In this document: piece after piece, positions 55,737 through 64,000 of the stretch
Position numbering within the stretch: position 1 is the stretch's first letter
How the letters are laid out: the number at the start of each line of letters is the position of its first letter
Source of the DNA: Flavobacterium sp. MFBS3-15
GTDB taxonomy: Bacteria > Bacteroidota > Bacteroidia > Flavobacteriales > Flavobacteriaceae
Direction: 5' to 3'
NCBI RefSeq assembly: GCF_026107645.2
Contig: NZ_JAPCHV010000017.1
Coordinates: 1 to 64,000, forward strand
DNA length: 64,000 nucleotides
Position numbers and translations under genes: made by a program
Notes under the pieces: model-generated
What the model was told of the DNA's origin: nothing
Seen by the model: the letters and a program-made list of their open reading frames with translations, nothing else
The model's database searches: none

Positions 55737-57180
55737 CACCGCTATCGCTTTTTTTCTCTATTAAATTTATCTTTTCAAACAACCTGATAATTTCAAGTTT
55801 CGTGCTTTCATCGAATGCAATTCCCCGGTCCTGCATTTTATCCCATAGTGTCCTCAATCTGATTTTCTCCTCGTTTCCTATGCATATCCTTGTAAACAGT
55901 AGTAAAAGCTCTTGCGATAGTACAGTGGTATTGCCTAATCGTCCTCTATATTTTGTATAATTAAGCTTTGCAAACTGGTAAAATCCGTAAGCATATTTTA
56001 CTTCCGCGTTTTCACGTTTTGTATTGCGAAACTGATAATTGATTGTATACCAAAGGCTAAATATATCTCTAGAGATCGGATCGGTAAAGTTCCTTGTGGT
56101 AATCTCGAGATCCATCAAGCGTTTACACTCTTCCCAGCTTCCGCTTACTAAATCAATGCTATCCATGTAAAAGGAAATTATTTCTGAAATGCATTCCTTA
56201 AATTTTTGTTTATCTTCCGGATTCAGCACTGCATATTTTTCGGCGATATTACTATAATTACCAACGGAATTGCCGTCAATCTGAATGTAATTCAATAACT
56301 CTGCAGTATTAACATGGGCAAAAATGGAGTCCGAATAGCCACTGAGCTTTTTCCAACCTATGGCATGGTTTTTAAGCCTTGTTTCAGATAGGGTCTCCCA
56401 ATCCATTGTATAATAAATAGGTTTAATCTTTACAGGTATACTTCCAAAATCGTTTAAATGCAAGACAGCCTGACTGAGGTAATGGAAATAATAGTATTTA
56501 AAAAAATCCTCGACGTGTTTAAGGAACAAAGCATTATGGGTAGCTAAAAACTGAAAATCCTCCAAAAATTGCATTTTAACTCCCGGAAACAAGTTATGGT
56601 AAGATGGCAGGTTTGTCTTCAGTGCCGCCTCTGGTAGCTCCGGCAGGCACTGGATTATCAATTGATTTAATAAGTTCTCACCAATAGTGTCTTCATTGAA
56701 AATGCTTTCGTCAAAATCATCCTTTAGAAAAATCTCGAATAAGAACTTTGAAATTTCCCTGATAACATTATTTGAACTCATAAAGTTCATATACGATAAG
56801 GTCTTAATATTAAATTTTACAAGGCCGTTATCCTCGTCAAAATATAGAGAGGATAGTATATTTTTCAGTTCTTCGCCATTTTCAGTTTGAACCTTACCCT
56901 CGGCGTTGTTTAGGATTATTCTTTTCAGCTCTGATTTAAAATTTTTCGTACTATCGCTCAGCTCAATTTGTGATTTGTTATTCAGTATCCTGAATAATTC
57001 ACCTATTACTCCCTGAAAAGATTTGAAATCTTCATCAAAAGCGCCACCGCTCAACTTTGTATTAAAGGGCAATAATTTGATCTTATTTCCGGTATAATGG
57101 CCCCTGAATTTTTGATCTTTATTAAGATATTTCGATTGAAGACCATATATTTCATTATTGTCTATTTCTATCTGCATCAT
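55708..57180 (-). CDS. dptG: Phosphorothioation-dependent restriction protein DptG
   Basis: A 490-residue helical protein between dptF and dptH, overlapping both (four bases with dptF, about 29 with dptH). Its length and place fit DptG, a helper of the DptFGH restriction complex. Motifs are few; MNFMSSNNVIREISKFLFEI and YAYGFYQFAKLNYTKYRGRL are typical. Identity rests largely on synteny. Confidence 0.85.
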   Translation of the reverse strand: MMQIEIDNNEIYGLQSKYLNKDQKFRGHYTGNKIKLLPFNTKLSGGAFDEDFKSFQGVIGELFRILNNKSQIELSDSTKNFKSELKRIILNNAEGKVQTENGEELKNILSSLYFDEDNGLVKFNIKTLSYMNFMSSNNVIREISKFLFEIFLKDDFDESIFNEDTIGENLLNQLIIQCLPELPEAALKTNLPSYHNLFPGVKMQFLEDFQFLATHNALFLKHVEDFFKYYYFHYLSQAVLHLNDFGSIPVKIKPIYYTMDWETLSETRLKNHAIGWKKLSGYSDSIFAHVNTAELLNYIQIDGNSVGNYSNIAEKYAVLNPEDKQKFKECISEIISFYMDSIDLVSGSWEECKRLMDLEITTRNFTDPISRDIFSLWYTINYQFRNTKRENAEVKYAYGFYQFAKLNYTKYRGRLGNTTVLSQELLLLFTRICIGNEEKIRLRTLWDKMQDRGIAFDESTKLEIIRLFEKINLIEKKSDSGDAQYVKSTI

Positions 57181-58919
57181 ATCACCTCGAATTTAAAACC
57201 GCTAAAGGCATTTTTTGAAAACTTGTAATCAACAGGCTTTCCAACATTCACCTCGTCAATAAATAAGGGAGCATGTTTATTGTTTTGACGAATTAGCATA
57301 TTGACGGCACTAACAAAATACACGTAATTGTTGTTATCCTTTTTGTTAGGCCGGTATCCCTTAGAAATCATTTTGAGTATTTTAAATAAGCTAAAATCCA
57401 CGTGTATCTTCAGCGGCTTCTTGTCGTTTGTAATTTTAAAAGATATGACGAATTCTTGTGTAAATCGGTGTAGGACGGTATTATGCTTCTGCGGCAAAAA
57501 ATTAATATCAGGAACCGCTTCAAAATCTTTGAATATGCGATACTTCGTCTGCTTTCTGCCTACGCTAACGATTACCTTGCCACTTGTTTTCGGATCGCCA
57601 TTCCAATTGCTTGCGGCATTTTCAACCAGTCCGTAAATATTCTGCAGCGATGCACTGTTGTGGTTATTGTAATGAAACAACGAAATTAAATACTCGTCGT
57701 AATCACTGTCTTTCAAATAGTCTTTTTCAAAATAATTGCTGAAGTAGTTTAAACGTATAAAGAAACGGGACAACCTTAATGCAGAAATTTTCCCTTTTTC
57801 CAGCTTGTTTTCAATATTTTGAATGTACTTATCAGAAATATGGTTAGAAAAGATGTGGAATATGTTTTCAGTGTTCACCAATGTCAACAGCGTTTCGTCG
57901 GTCTCTGTATTTCTTGAATTACAGGGATCCAGATTTTCCATCTTTTCAAATAAGCTGGATAGCTCAGGATGCTCGAATAGATAATTCGGAGTTAAGTTTG
58001 CGATATATTCCGCAGCCTGCATCTTTTCCACTACATCAAAGTAATCGGTATCGCTTAAAACAGAAAGATCAACCGGCACAATAATATCGTAAATAAAATT
58101 GAGCAGCGTCCGGACAGAGACAATTTCTTTATAAACAATAATCGCTTTTATAATCAACTGCGATATAATGACCCTGTTTCTCTCTTCGAATAGAAACTCG
58201 TAATTATACAAAATGGGGCAATCTATTTTATCCTGACATATTGCCTTATAATCTTTATATCCTCTATATATTACATTATCCTCATTGTCCGTTATGATCT
58301 TCTCCAGCAGCGATAAAACAATATCTGATACAGGCCCCTTTTCCGTTAATACGTATAAATGGTAGTCGGTAAAGTTAATATGATGGAAATTACTTTTCGC
58401 GTCAAATGCGTCACTATTTATTAGTTCATTATCCAGTATCCTGTTATTAGCGATATAGGATTTTAAAAGCTGAAATTCCGCACCGTATTCTTCTATGAAT
58501 TTGCTTAACGTCCCTAAATTGATGGCTAAAATTATTTTATCAGTGGAGGCCGCTACATTCTTATCCTTGAAACCATCAAGTAATTTGTAAAGGGTCTCGT
58601 TAGAAGATTCCTTAGGATTATGAGCTTCAGTAGCATCATTGTGTACAACAAATTTTGAAATTTCATCGGTCAGCTTGTCATGCAAGTAGGACAATATATG
58701 TGATTTACCATCTCCAACATTACCGCACACTAAGATAAGCTGTGCTGTATTTACCTCATTGGCACCTATAATGATTTCTTTTAAATGAATTTCAACATCT
58801 CTTTCAATGTGAAGGTATCTTTTGAATTTATCGAGGTTAGAGGAAGTGCCTTGCGCTACGGCATATTTTGAAGACTCTCTTAGTTTTCGCAACTCTACTA
58901 ATAAAGGGTTTGACCTCAT
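57177..58919 (-). CDS. dptF: Phosphorothioation-dependent restriction ATPase DptF
   Basis: A 580-residue P-loop protein with Walker A GNVGDGKS at 66-73 (LILVCGNVGDGKSHILSYL) and a downstream segment KIILAINLGTLSKFIEEYG that is characteristic of DptF. It is the first restriction gene of the leftward operon and overlaps dptG by four bases. The XRE gene lies 16 bp upstream on the same strand. Confidence 0.9.
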   Translation of the reverse strand: MRSNPLLVELRKLRESSKYAVAQGTSSNLDKFKRYLHIERDVEIHLKEIIIGANEVNTAQLILVCGNVGDGKSHILSYLHDKLTDEISKFVVHNDATEAHNPKESSNETLYKLLDGFKDKNVAASTDKIILAINLGTLSKFIEEYGAEFQLLKSYIANNRILDNELINSDAFDAKSNFHHINFTDYHLYVLTEKGPVSDIVLSLLEKIITDNEDNVIYRGYKDYKAICQDKIDCPILYNYEFLFEERNRVIISQLIIKAIIVYKEIVSVRTLLNFIYDIIVPVDLSVLSDTDYFDVVEKMQAAEYIANLTPNYLFEHPELSSLFEKMENLDPCNSRNTETDETLLTLVNTENIFHIFSNHISDKYIQNIENKLEKGKISALRLSRFFIRLNYFSNYFEKDYLKDSDYDEYLISLFHYNNHNSASLQNIYGLVENAASNWNGDPKTSGKVIVSVGRKQTKYRIFKDFEAVPDINFLPQKHNTVLHRFTQEFVISFKITNDKKPLKIHVDFSLFKILKMISKGYRPNKKDNNNYVYFVSAVNMLIRQNNKHAPLFIDEVNVGKPVDYKFSKNAFSGFKFEVI

Positions 58920-58935
58920 GTACTGTTAAATTTAT

Positions 58936-59148
58936 TTAGAGTTCGTTTAATAATTCTGATAAGGTAATTCTAAAAGCCTTAGCTATCTTTTCAACAACCA
59001 CCAGGGAAACATTTCGTTTGCCACTCTCAATACCAGGTATATAAGTCCTGTCTAAATCTGAAAGTTCAGCGAGTTTTTCTTGAGAATAACCTTCAGCGAT
59101 TCGCAGCATCTTGACTCTCTTACCAAATTTTGCCTGAATATTTTCCAT
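58936..59148 (-). CDS. XRE family regulator of the dpt operon
   Basis: A 70-residue Cro/C1-type repressor: KRVKMLRIAEGYSQEKLAEL (helices 1-2), then SDLDRTYIPGIESGKRN (recognition helix) and a hydrophobic C-terminus. It starts at ATG 59148 and is followed after 16 bp by dptF. The inverted repeat at 59166-59200 just upstream is its likely operator, so it probably controls itself and dptFGH. Related XRE proteins lead restriction operons to delay restriction until modification is complete. Confidence 0.85.
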   Translation of the reverse strand: MENIQAKFGKRVKMLRIAEGYSQEKLAELSDLDRTYIPGIESGKRNVSLVVVEKIAKAFRITLSELLNEL

Positions 59149-59165
59149 TTTACCAAATTCGCCCT

Positions 59166-59200
59166 AAGTAGACGATTGTACAATAGACGACTGTCTACTT
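59166..59200. promoter_or_regulatory. Operator-like repeats upstream of the XRE-dpt operon
   Basis: AAGTAGAC (59166-59173) and GTCTACTT (59193-59200) form an inverted repeat around a central TTGTACAA palindrome (59176-59183). TAGACGAYTG is also directly repeated at 59169 and 59184, spaced 15 bp. It lies 18 bp before the XRE start. From here to traE (59390) no gene is seen. Confidence 0.55.
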
Positions 59201-59390
59201 TAACAAGTAAAGTCACTGCATATAATCCGTTGAATTGCGGAATATTCCTGCACTATAAAACTTTCTGCGACGGTGGGTATCAAGTACTGCCAATAAAAGA
59301 CGCACCATTTTTTTTGTTTAGGGAGAGATAGATATTTGCCTCTATCCTAGATTCAGCAGATAATTAATAACTATTAATTCGGTAAATGTT

Positions 59391-59696
59391 ATGAGGAATC
59401 AAAACAGAAAATTACTGTTTGCAGCAGCCATGCTGCTAGCAGTAACCGGAGCTTTCGCCCAGGGCGACGGCTCTGCAGGTATTACGGAAGCGACACAGAT
59501 GGTCACTTCGTATTTCGGCCCTGCCACACAACTCATTTATGCCATAGGCGCGGTGGTCGGTCTCATCGGTGGCGTAAAGGTGTACAACAAATTCAGCAGT
59601 GGCGACCCCGACACCAGTAAAACAGCAGCCAGTTGGTTTGGCGCCTGTATCTTCCTAATTGTCGCTGCTACGATCCTGCAATCCTTCTTCCTGTAA
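59391..59696 (+). CDS. traE: TraE (DUF4134), conjugation pore protein
   Basis: A 101-residue protein with a signal-like start (FAAAMLLAVTGAFAQ) and two membrane helices (QLIYAIGAVVGLIGGVKVY, CIFLIVAATILQSFF). This is the Bacteroidetes TraE family, VirB2-pilin-like in size and topology. It restarts the tra operon after the phosphorothioation island and is directly followed by traF. Confidence 0.9.
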   Translation: MRNQNRKLLFAAAMLLAVTGAFAQGDGSAGITEATQMVTSYFGPATQLIYAIGAVVGLIGGVKVYNKFSSGDPDTSKTAASWFGACIFLIVAATILQSFFL

Positions 59697-60038
59697 ATGG
59701 ACATTATGAACAAGTATAATATCAACAAAGGGATTGGAAGGACGGTGGAATTTAAAGGCCTCAAGGCACAGTACCTCTTCATCTTTGCCGGAGGGCTGCT
59801 CGGTATACTGGTGCTGATCATGATCCTCTACATTGCAGGGATTAGTTCTTTCGCCTGCATTGGACTTGGAGTTGGTGGCGCCTCAATTCTCGTTTGGCAA
59901 ACCTTTGCCCTGAACAGGAAACATGGCGAGCATGGGCTTATGAAGCTCGCTGCCAGGAAACGGCACCCCAAATATATCACCAGCGGCAGGAAGCCAGGCA
60001 GGTTTATCAGGTCCAACCTTAAAAAAGAGCAACCATGA
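59697..60038 (+). CDS. traF: TraF (DUF4133), VirB3-like
   Basis: A 113-residue protein: YNINKGIGRTVEFKGLKAQY, two close membrane helices (YLFIFAGGLLGILVLIMILY, SSFACIGLGVGGASILVW), then a basic tail (KRHPKYITSGRKPGRFI). It resembles VirB3 and starts at the base after the traE stop; ATG 59706 is also possible. Overlaps traG by four bases. Confidence 0.9.
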   Translation: MDIMNKYNINKGIGRTVEFKGLKAQYLFIFAGGLLGILVLIMILYIAGISSFACIGLGVGGASILVWQTFALNRKHGEHGLMKLAARKRHPKYITSGRKPGRFIRSNLKKEQP

Positions 60039-62527
60039 GGAATACTTCGAAAAAAAGGACACTTGAAGAAAAGTTCCCGCTGCTGGCTGTCGAGGAGAAT
60101 TGTATCCTGAGCAAAGATGCCGATATCACAGCCTGCTTTACGGTGCAGCTGCCGGAACTATTTACGGTTGCCTCATCGGAGTATGAGGCCATCCATGCCG
60201 CCTGGCATAAAGCAGTCAAGACATTGCCCGATTATTCGGTGGTGCACAAACAAGACTGGTATATTAAGGAAAGCTATACACCCGACCTTGCAGAAGACGG
60301 ACTGAGCTTTTTGGGAAGGTCATACAAGCAGCATTTTAACGAGCGTCCGTTCCTGAACCATTACTGCTACCTGTTCCTGACCAAGACCACGAAGGAGCGC
60401 ATGCGGATGCAGAGCAATTTCTCATCGCTATGCCGTGGCAGGCTGGTGCCTAAAGAAGCCCGTGATGAAGAATCGGTGCACCAGTTTATGGAAGCCGTGG
60501 CGCAGTTTGAACGTATCATTAACGATTCCGGGCTTGTCAGGATCACCAGGATGAGTGAAGAAGATATTGTAGGTAGGGACGAACGACCGGGCTTGTTGGA
60601 ACAATACCTGACCTTATCCACCGCAGAAGCCGAGCCGCTACAGGATATAGCGCTGCACGGGGAAGAGGTGCGTGTTGGCAACAAGAGACTGTGTGTGCAC
60701 ACCTTATCGGATCCTGATGACCTGCCAAGCAGCGTCAGTGCCGATACAAGGTTTGAAAAGCTGTCGACGGACCGAAGTGACTGCCGGCTGTCGTTTGCCG
60801 CGCCCGTGGGGCTGCTTTTGGGCTGCAACCATATCTACAACCAGTACTTGTTTTTGGACAACAGCACTGACAATCTCCAGAAGTTTGAAAAGTCCGCCAG
60901 GAACATGCACTCCCTGGCGAGATACAGCCGCAGCAACCAGATCAATAAGGAATGGATTGAGCGCTACCTGAACGAAGCCCATTCGTTTGGCCTATCGAGC
61001 ATCCGTGCCCATTTCAATGTGATGGCCTGGTCGGATGACCCGGCGGAACTCAAGCAGCTCAAGAACGATACCGGGAGCGCGCTGGCACTGATGGAATGCA
61101 AGCCCCGGCACAATACCACCGATGCGGCCACCTTGTACTGGGCGGGCATCCCCGGCAACGCGGGCGACTTCCCCAGCGAGGAAAGCTTCTATACTTTCAT
61201 AGAACCAGCACTGTGCTTCTTTACTCAGGAAACAAACTACCGGGATTCCCCGTCGCCTTTTGGGTTGAAGATGGCTGACCGGCTGACTGGTAACCCCATC
61301 CACCTGGATATATCCGACCTGCCGATGAAAAAAGGCGTTATTACCAACCGAAATAAATTCATATTGGGGCCTTCGGGGAGCGGGAAATCATTTTTCACCA
61401 ACCACATGGTGCGGCAGTACTATGAGCAGGGTGCCCATGTATTACTGGTTGATACCGGGAACAGCTATCAGGGGCTTTGCGAACTTATCCACGGAAAGAC
61501 TAAGGGAGCGGATGGGGTGTACTTTACCTACACGGAAAATAACCCAATTGCCTTTAACCCCTTCTATACGGATGATGGCGTATTTGATATTGAGAAAAGG
61601 GAGAGCATTAAGACCCTGATCCTGACATTATGGAAGCGGGATGACGATCCACCGACACGCTCGGAAGAGGTGGCACTTTCCAACGCCGTAAGCGGTTATA
61701 TCGGGCGTATCAGGCAGGAGGAACACCCTTCCTTCAATGGCTTTTACGACTATGTGCGCAACGAGTACAAGGCGGTGCTGGAAGACAAGCAAGTCCGGGA
61801 GAAAGATTTCGACCTCGCCAATTTCCTGAATGTCCTGGAGCCTTATTACAAGGGCGGCGAATACGATTACCTGCTTAATTCCGAAAAGCAGCTCGACCTG
61901 CTGTCGAAACGGTTTATCGTGTTCGAGATTGATGCCATTAAGGACCACAAGATACTGTTCCCGATCGTGACGATCATCATCATGGAGGTCTTCATCAACA
62001 AGATGCGAAGGCTCAAGGGCCAGCGCAAGCTGATCCTGATCGAAGAAGCTTGGAAGGCCATAGCCAAGGAAGGTATGGCGGAATACATCAAGTACCTGTT
62101 CAAGACGGTCCGGAAGTTCTTCGGCGAGGCCATCGTGGTGACGCAGGAAGTCGACGACATCATACAATCGCCGATTGTAAAGGAAAGTATCATTAACAAT
62201 TCGGATTGTAAAATATTGCTGGACCAGCGCAAGTACATGAACAAGTTTGACGACATACAGGCCATGCTGGGGCTTACCGAGAAAGAAAAAGCGCAGGTGC
62301 TTTCCATTAATATGAACAACGACCCGTCCAGGCTCTATAAGGAAGTTTGGATCGGGCTTGGGGGCACCCAATCGGCGGTATATGCCACTGAAGTGAGCCT
62401 TGAGGAGTACCTCGCTTATACCACAGAGGAAAGCGAAAAGATGGAAGTGATGGAACTGGCCGCGGAATTAGGTGGCAACGTAGAGCTCGCCATCCGGCGT
62501 ATCGCGGCACAGCGCCGAGAGACATAA
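60035..62527 (+). CDS. traG: TraG family conjugation ATPase (VirB4-like)
   Basis: An 830-residue VirB4-type ATPase that powers the mating pore. Walker A GPSGSGKS lies at about 446-453 (FILGPSGSGKSFFTNHMV), Walker B LILIEEAWKAI near 668, and an ATPase motif VVTQEVDDII follows. The N-terminal half (KRTLEEKFPLLAVEENCIL, FNVMAWSDDPAELKQLKND) matches the Bacteroidetes TraG family. Overlap with traF indicates coupled translation. Confidence 0.95.
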   Translation: MRNTSKKRTLEEKFPLLAVEENCILSKDADITACFTVQLPELFTVASSEYEAIHAAWHKAVKTLPDYSVVHKQDWYIKESYTPDLAEDGLSFLGRSYKQHFNERPFLNHYCYLFLTKTTKERMRMQSNFSSLCRGRLVPKEARDEESVHQFMEAVAQFERIINDSGLVRITRMSEEDIVGRDERPGLLEQYLTLSTAEAEPLQDIALHGEEVRVGNKRLCVHTLSDPDDLPSSVSADTRFEKLSTDRSDCRLSFAAPVGLLLGCNHIYNQYLFLDNSTDNLQKFEKSARNMHSLARYSRSNQINKEWIERYLNEAHSFGLSSIRAHFNVMAWSDDPAELKQLKNDTGSALALMECKPRHNTTDAATLYWAGIPGNAGDFPSEESFYTFIEPALCFFTQETNYRDSPSPFGLKMADRLTGNPIHLDISDLPMKKGVITNRNKFILGPSGSGKSFFTNHMVRQYYEQGAHVLLVDTGNSYQGLCELIHGKTKGADGVYFTYTENNPIAFNPFYTDDGVFDIEKRESIKTLILTLWKRDDDPPTRSEEVALSNAVSGYIGRIRQEEHPSFNGFYDYVRNEYKAVLEDKQVREKDFDLANFLNVLEPYYKGGEYDYLLNSEKQLDLLSKRFIVFEIDAIKDHKILFPIVTIIIMEVFINKMRRLKGQRKLILIEEAWKAIAKEGMAEYIKYLFKTVRKFFGEAIVVTQEVDDIIQSPIVKESIINNSDCKILLDQRKYMNKFDDIQAMLGLTEKEKAQVLSINMNNDPSRLYKEVWIGLGGTQSAVYATEVSLEEYLAYTTEESEKMEVMELAAELGGNVELAIRRIAAQRRET

Positions 62528-62551
62528 TTACAATAATTTAAAATCAATACT

Positions 62552-63181
62552 ATGAAAAGAGCATTTTATTTGGTGTGGGCTGCCCTGTTACTGGCAGCCG
62601 CACCGGCAAAGGCGCAATGGGTGGTAACCGATCCGGGCAACCTGGCGCAGAGCATTATCAACACCGCTGACCAGATCATTGAAGCCTCGGCAACGGCGAG
62701 CAACACGCTGGACAGCTTTAAGGAAGTGAAAAAAGTGTATGAGCAGGGCAAGGAATATTATGATGCCCTGAAAGCGGTGAACAACCTCGTAAGGGATGCA
62801 CGCAAGGTACAACAGACAGTATTGTTGGTCGGCGATATTTCGGATATGTACGTCACGAATTTTGGTCATATGCTGAACGACCCCAACTTTAGCCCGCAGG
62901 AGCTCAACGCCATAGCTTTTGGCTATTCCAGGCTGCTCAACGAAAGTACGGAACTGCTCAACGAGCTGAGCCAAATCATCAATGCCTCGTCGCTTTCCCT
63001 TAACGATAAGGAGCGTATGGACGTTATTGAAAGGGTATACAACGAAGTAAGGGACTACTACAACCTGGTCCGCTACTACACCCATAAGAATATTTCAGTC
63101 AGTTTTATAAGGGCCAAAAAGAGGAACGATACCCAGCGCGTTTTGGAACTCTACGGAACCTCCGGCCAAAAATACTGGTAA
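62552..63181 (+). CDS. traI: TraI (DUF4141), exported conjugation protein
   Basis: A 209-residue protein with a signal peptide (MKRAFYLVWAALLLAAAPAKA, mature start near QWVV). The helical mature part (FKEVKKVYEQGKEYYDALKA, NAIAFGYSRLLNESTELLNE) matches DUF4141, a VirB5-like periplasmic component. It starts 24 bp after traG and is followed 3 bp later by traJ. Confidence 0.9.
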   Translation: MKRAFYLVWAALLLAAAPAKAQWVVTDPGNLAQSIINTADQIIEASATASNTLDSFKEVKKVYEQGKEYYDALKAVNNLVRDARKVQQTVLLVGDISDMYVTNFGHMLNDPNFSPQELNAIAFGYSRLLNESTELLNELSQIINASSLSLNDKERMDVIERVYNEVRDYYNLVRYYTHKNISVSFIRAKKRNDTQRVLELYGTSGQKYW

Positions 63182-63184
63182 GCC

Positions 63185-64000
63185 ATGGTGCTGCAAATTG
63201 AATTCAGCAACCTGCACGAGATGCTGCGCGCGCTCTATGATGAGATGCTACCCCTCTCGGCCGAGATGGCGGCTGTCGCTAAAGGGCTTGCCGGGCTGGG
63301 TGCGCTGTTCTACGTGGCACTGAAAGTCTGGCAAGCGCTCAGCCGTGCCGAACCGATCGATATGTTCCCGCTGCTCAGGCCTTTTGCTCTGGGATTGTGT
63401 ATCATGTTTTTCCCCACTATGGTACTGGGTACGATGAACGCGGTGCTAAGCCCGGTGGTTACCGGCACGCATGGCATACTGGAGGGACAGGTACTGGACC
63501 TCAATGCCCTGCAGGCGCAAAAAGACCAGCTGGAGCATGAGGCGATGCTGCGCAACCCCGAGACGGCGTACCTGGTGTCGGATGAGGAGTTCGACCGGCA
63601 GCTCGAAGAGCTGGGCTGGTCACCTTCGGATCTTGCCACCATGTCAGGGATGTACCTGGAGCGAGGGATGTTCCAGCTGAAACAGGATATACGCAATGCC
63701 TTCCGGGAACTTCTGGAAATCCTGTTCCAGGCAGCGGCACTGGTAATTGATACCATCAGGACATTCTTCCTGATTGTGCTGTCGATATTGGGACCTATTG
63801 CGTTTGCCATTTCGGTTTGGGACGGCTTCCAGTCGACCCTGCACCAATGGCTCACGCGGTACATCAGCGTGTACCTGTGGCTTCCCGTTTCGGATTTGTT
63901 CAGCGCGATGCTGGCTAAGATACAATCCCTTATACTGGAGCGTGACATCGAACAGCTTTCCGACCCCACTTTTATCCCGGATACTTCCAATGCGGTGTAC
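63185..64000 (+). CDS. traJ: TraJ, VirB6-like membrane protein (partial, runs off the window)
   Basis: An open frame of 272 codons from ATG 63185 to the window end without a stop. The start MVLQIEFSNLHEMLRALYDE and membrane helices (GLAGLGALFYVALKVW, PFALGLCIMFFPTMVLG, FFLIVLSILGPIAFAISVW) match the Bacteroidetes TraJ family of VirB6-like channel proteins. The 3' end lies outside. Confidence 0.92.
   Translation, partial: MVLQIEFSNLHEMLRALYDEMLPLSAEMAAVAKGLAGLGALFYVALKVWQALSRAEPIDMFPLLRPFALGLCIMFFPTMVLGTMNAVLSPVVTGTHGILEGQVLDLNALQAQKDQLEHEAMLRNPETAYLVSDEEFDRQLEELGWSPSDLATMSGMYLERGMFQLKQDIRNAFRELLEILFQAAALVIDTIRTFFLIVLSILGPIAFAISVWDGFQSTLHQWLTRYISVYLWLPVSDLFSAMLAKIQSLILERDIEQLSDPTFIPDTSNAVY

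Larger units (their letters stand above)
27031..64000. mobile_element. Integrative conjugative element core (Bacteroidetes type, incomplete)
   Basis: From rteC through topB, mobC, mobB, mobA, traA, traB, traD, traE, traF, traG, traI and traJ, the gene content and order match Bacteroidetes conjugative transposons. The right side runs off the window inside traJ and no integrase is seen, so the ends are unknown. The left limit here is only the first ICE-typical gene; the SOS cassette, susCD operon and HEPN island to the left may also be cargo. A 17 kb phosphorothioation island splits the tra operon between traD and traE. Confidence 0.85.

Noticed and set aside
61628..62371. A 247-codon minus-strand frame inside traG
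   Set aside because: It lies antisense to the ATPase core with clear Walker motifs, so it is a shadow frame of a GC-richer gene.
63310..63990. A 226-codon minus-strand frame at the right edge
   Set aside because: Antisense to traJ, serine/arginine-rich low-complexity translation; shadow frame.
1..64000. CRISPR array, rRNA genes or an intact tRNA
   Set aside because: No regularly spaced repeats, rRNA-like segments or complete cloverleaf were seen in the window.

Overview
The window is Bacteroidota DNA, most likely from a Flavobacterium-like member of the Flavobacteriia. Evidence: a SusC/SusD pair, the Bacteroidetes-specific conjugation genes (DUF4134, DUF4133, DUF4141 and DUF3408 proteins, RteC), a DUF6520 peptide, and TAnnTTTG-type promoter elements. 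Most of it reads as one integrative conjugative element (ICE) with cargo. Conjugation genes run from about 27 kb to the right edge. No integrase and no clean attachment-site pair lie inside the window, so the element ends are not defined.

Layout. 1-530: a small GIY-YIG endonuclease gene set between two decayed tRNA fragments. 858-3241: an unknown protein and a membrane-anchored HEPN protein. 3362-9385: a DNA-damage cassette, with a self-cleavable LexA/UmuD-like repressor divergent from dinB, a dnaE-type polymerase and an alkB-type demethylase. 9515-18712: a MauE-like membrane protein with a DUF6520 peptide, convergent with a susC-susD-S9 peptidase operon that has a long structured leader. 18771-23348: an AT-rich island of five same-strand genes (small HTH protein, HEPN protein, PD-(D/E)XK nuclease-like protein, AbiGi-like protein, second HEPN protein), probably anti-phage. 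23377-26966: a TPR/AraC-type sensor-regulator, a lipoprotein and an AraC regulator.

27031-41964 holds the ICE regulatory and mobilisation block: rteC, an excisionase-like HTH gene, a DUF3945 protein, topB, a DUF5694 protein, a methyltransferase pseudogene, mobC (coupling protein), an SDR oxidoreductase and AraC regulator inserted between mobC and mobB, mobB (relaxase), mobA, a hairpin that is a good oriT candidate, then traA, traB (broken by one in-frame TAG) and traD. 59391-64000 resumes the mating-pore operon: traE, traF, traG (VirB4-type ATPase), traI and a partial traJ.

Between traD and traE sits a 17 kb AT-rich DNA phosphorothioation island. dndC-dndD-dndE are followed in the same operon by a 942-residue HTH-HNH-STAND/TPR protein. 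Convergent to it runs a second operon: XRE regulator, dptF, dptG, dptH, a four-helix membrane protein and a DndB-like DGQHR protein. The modification genes should put sulfur into the DNA backbone and DptFGH should restrict unmodified DNA. The HNH-STAND protein, translated right after dndE, looks like an additional nuclease effector and is the most interesting object in the window.
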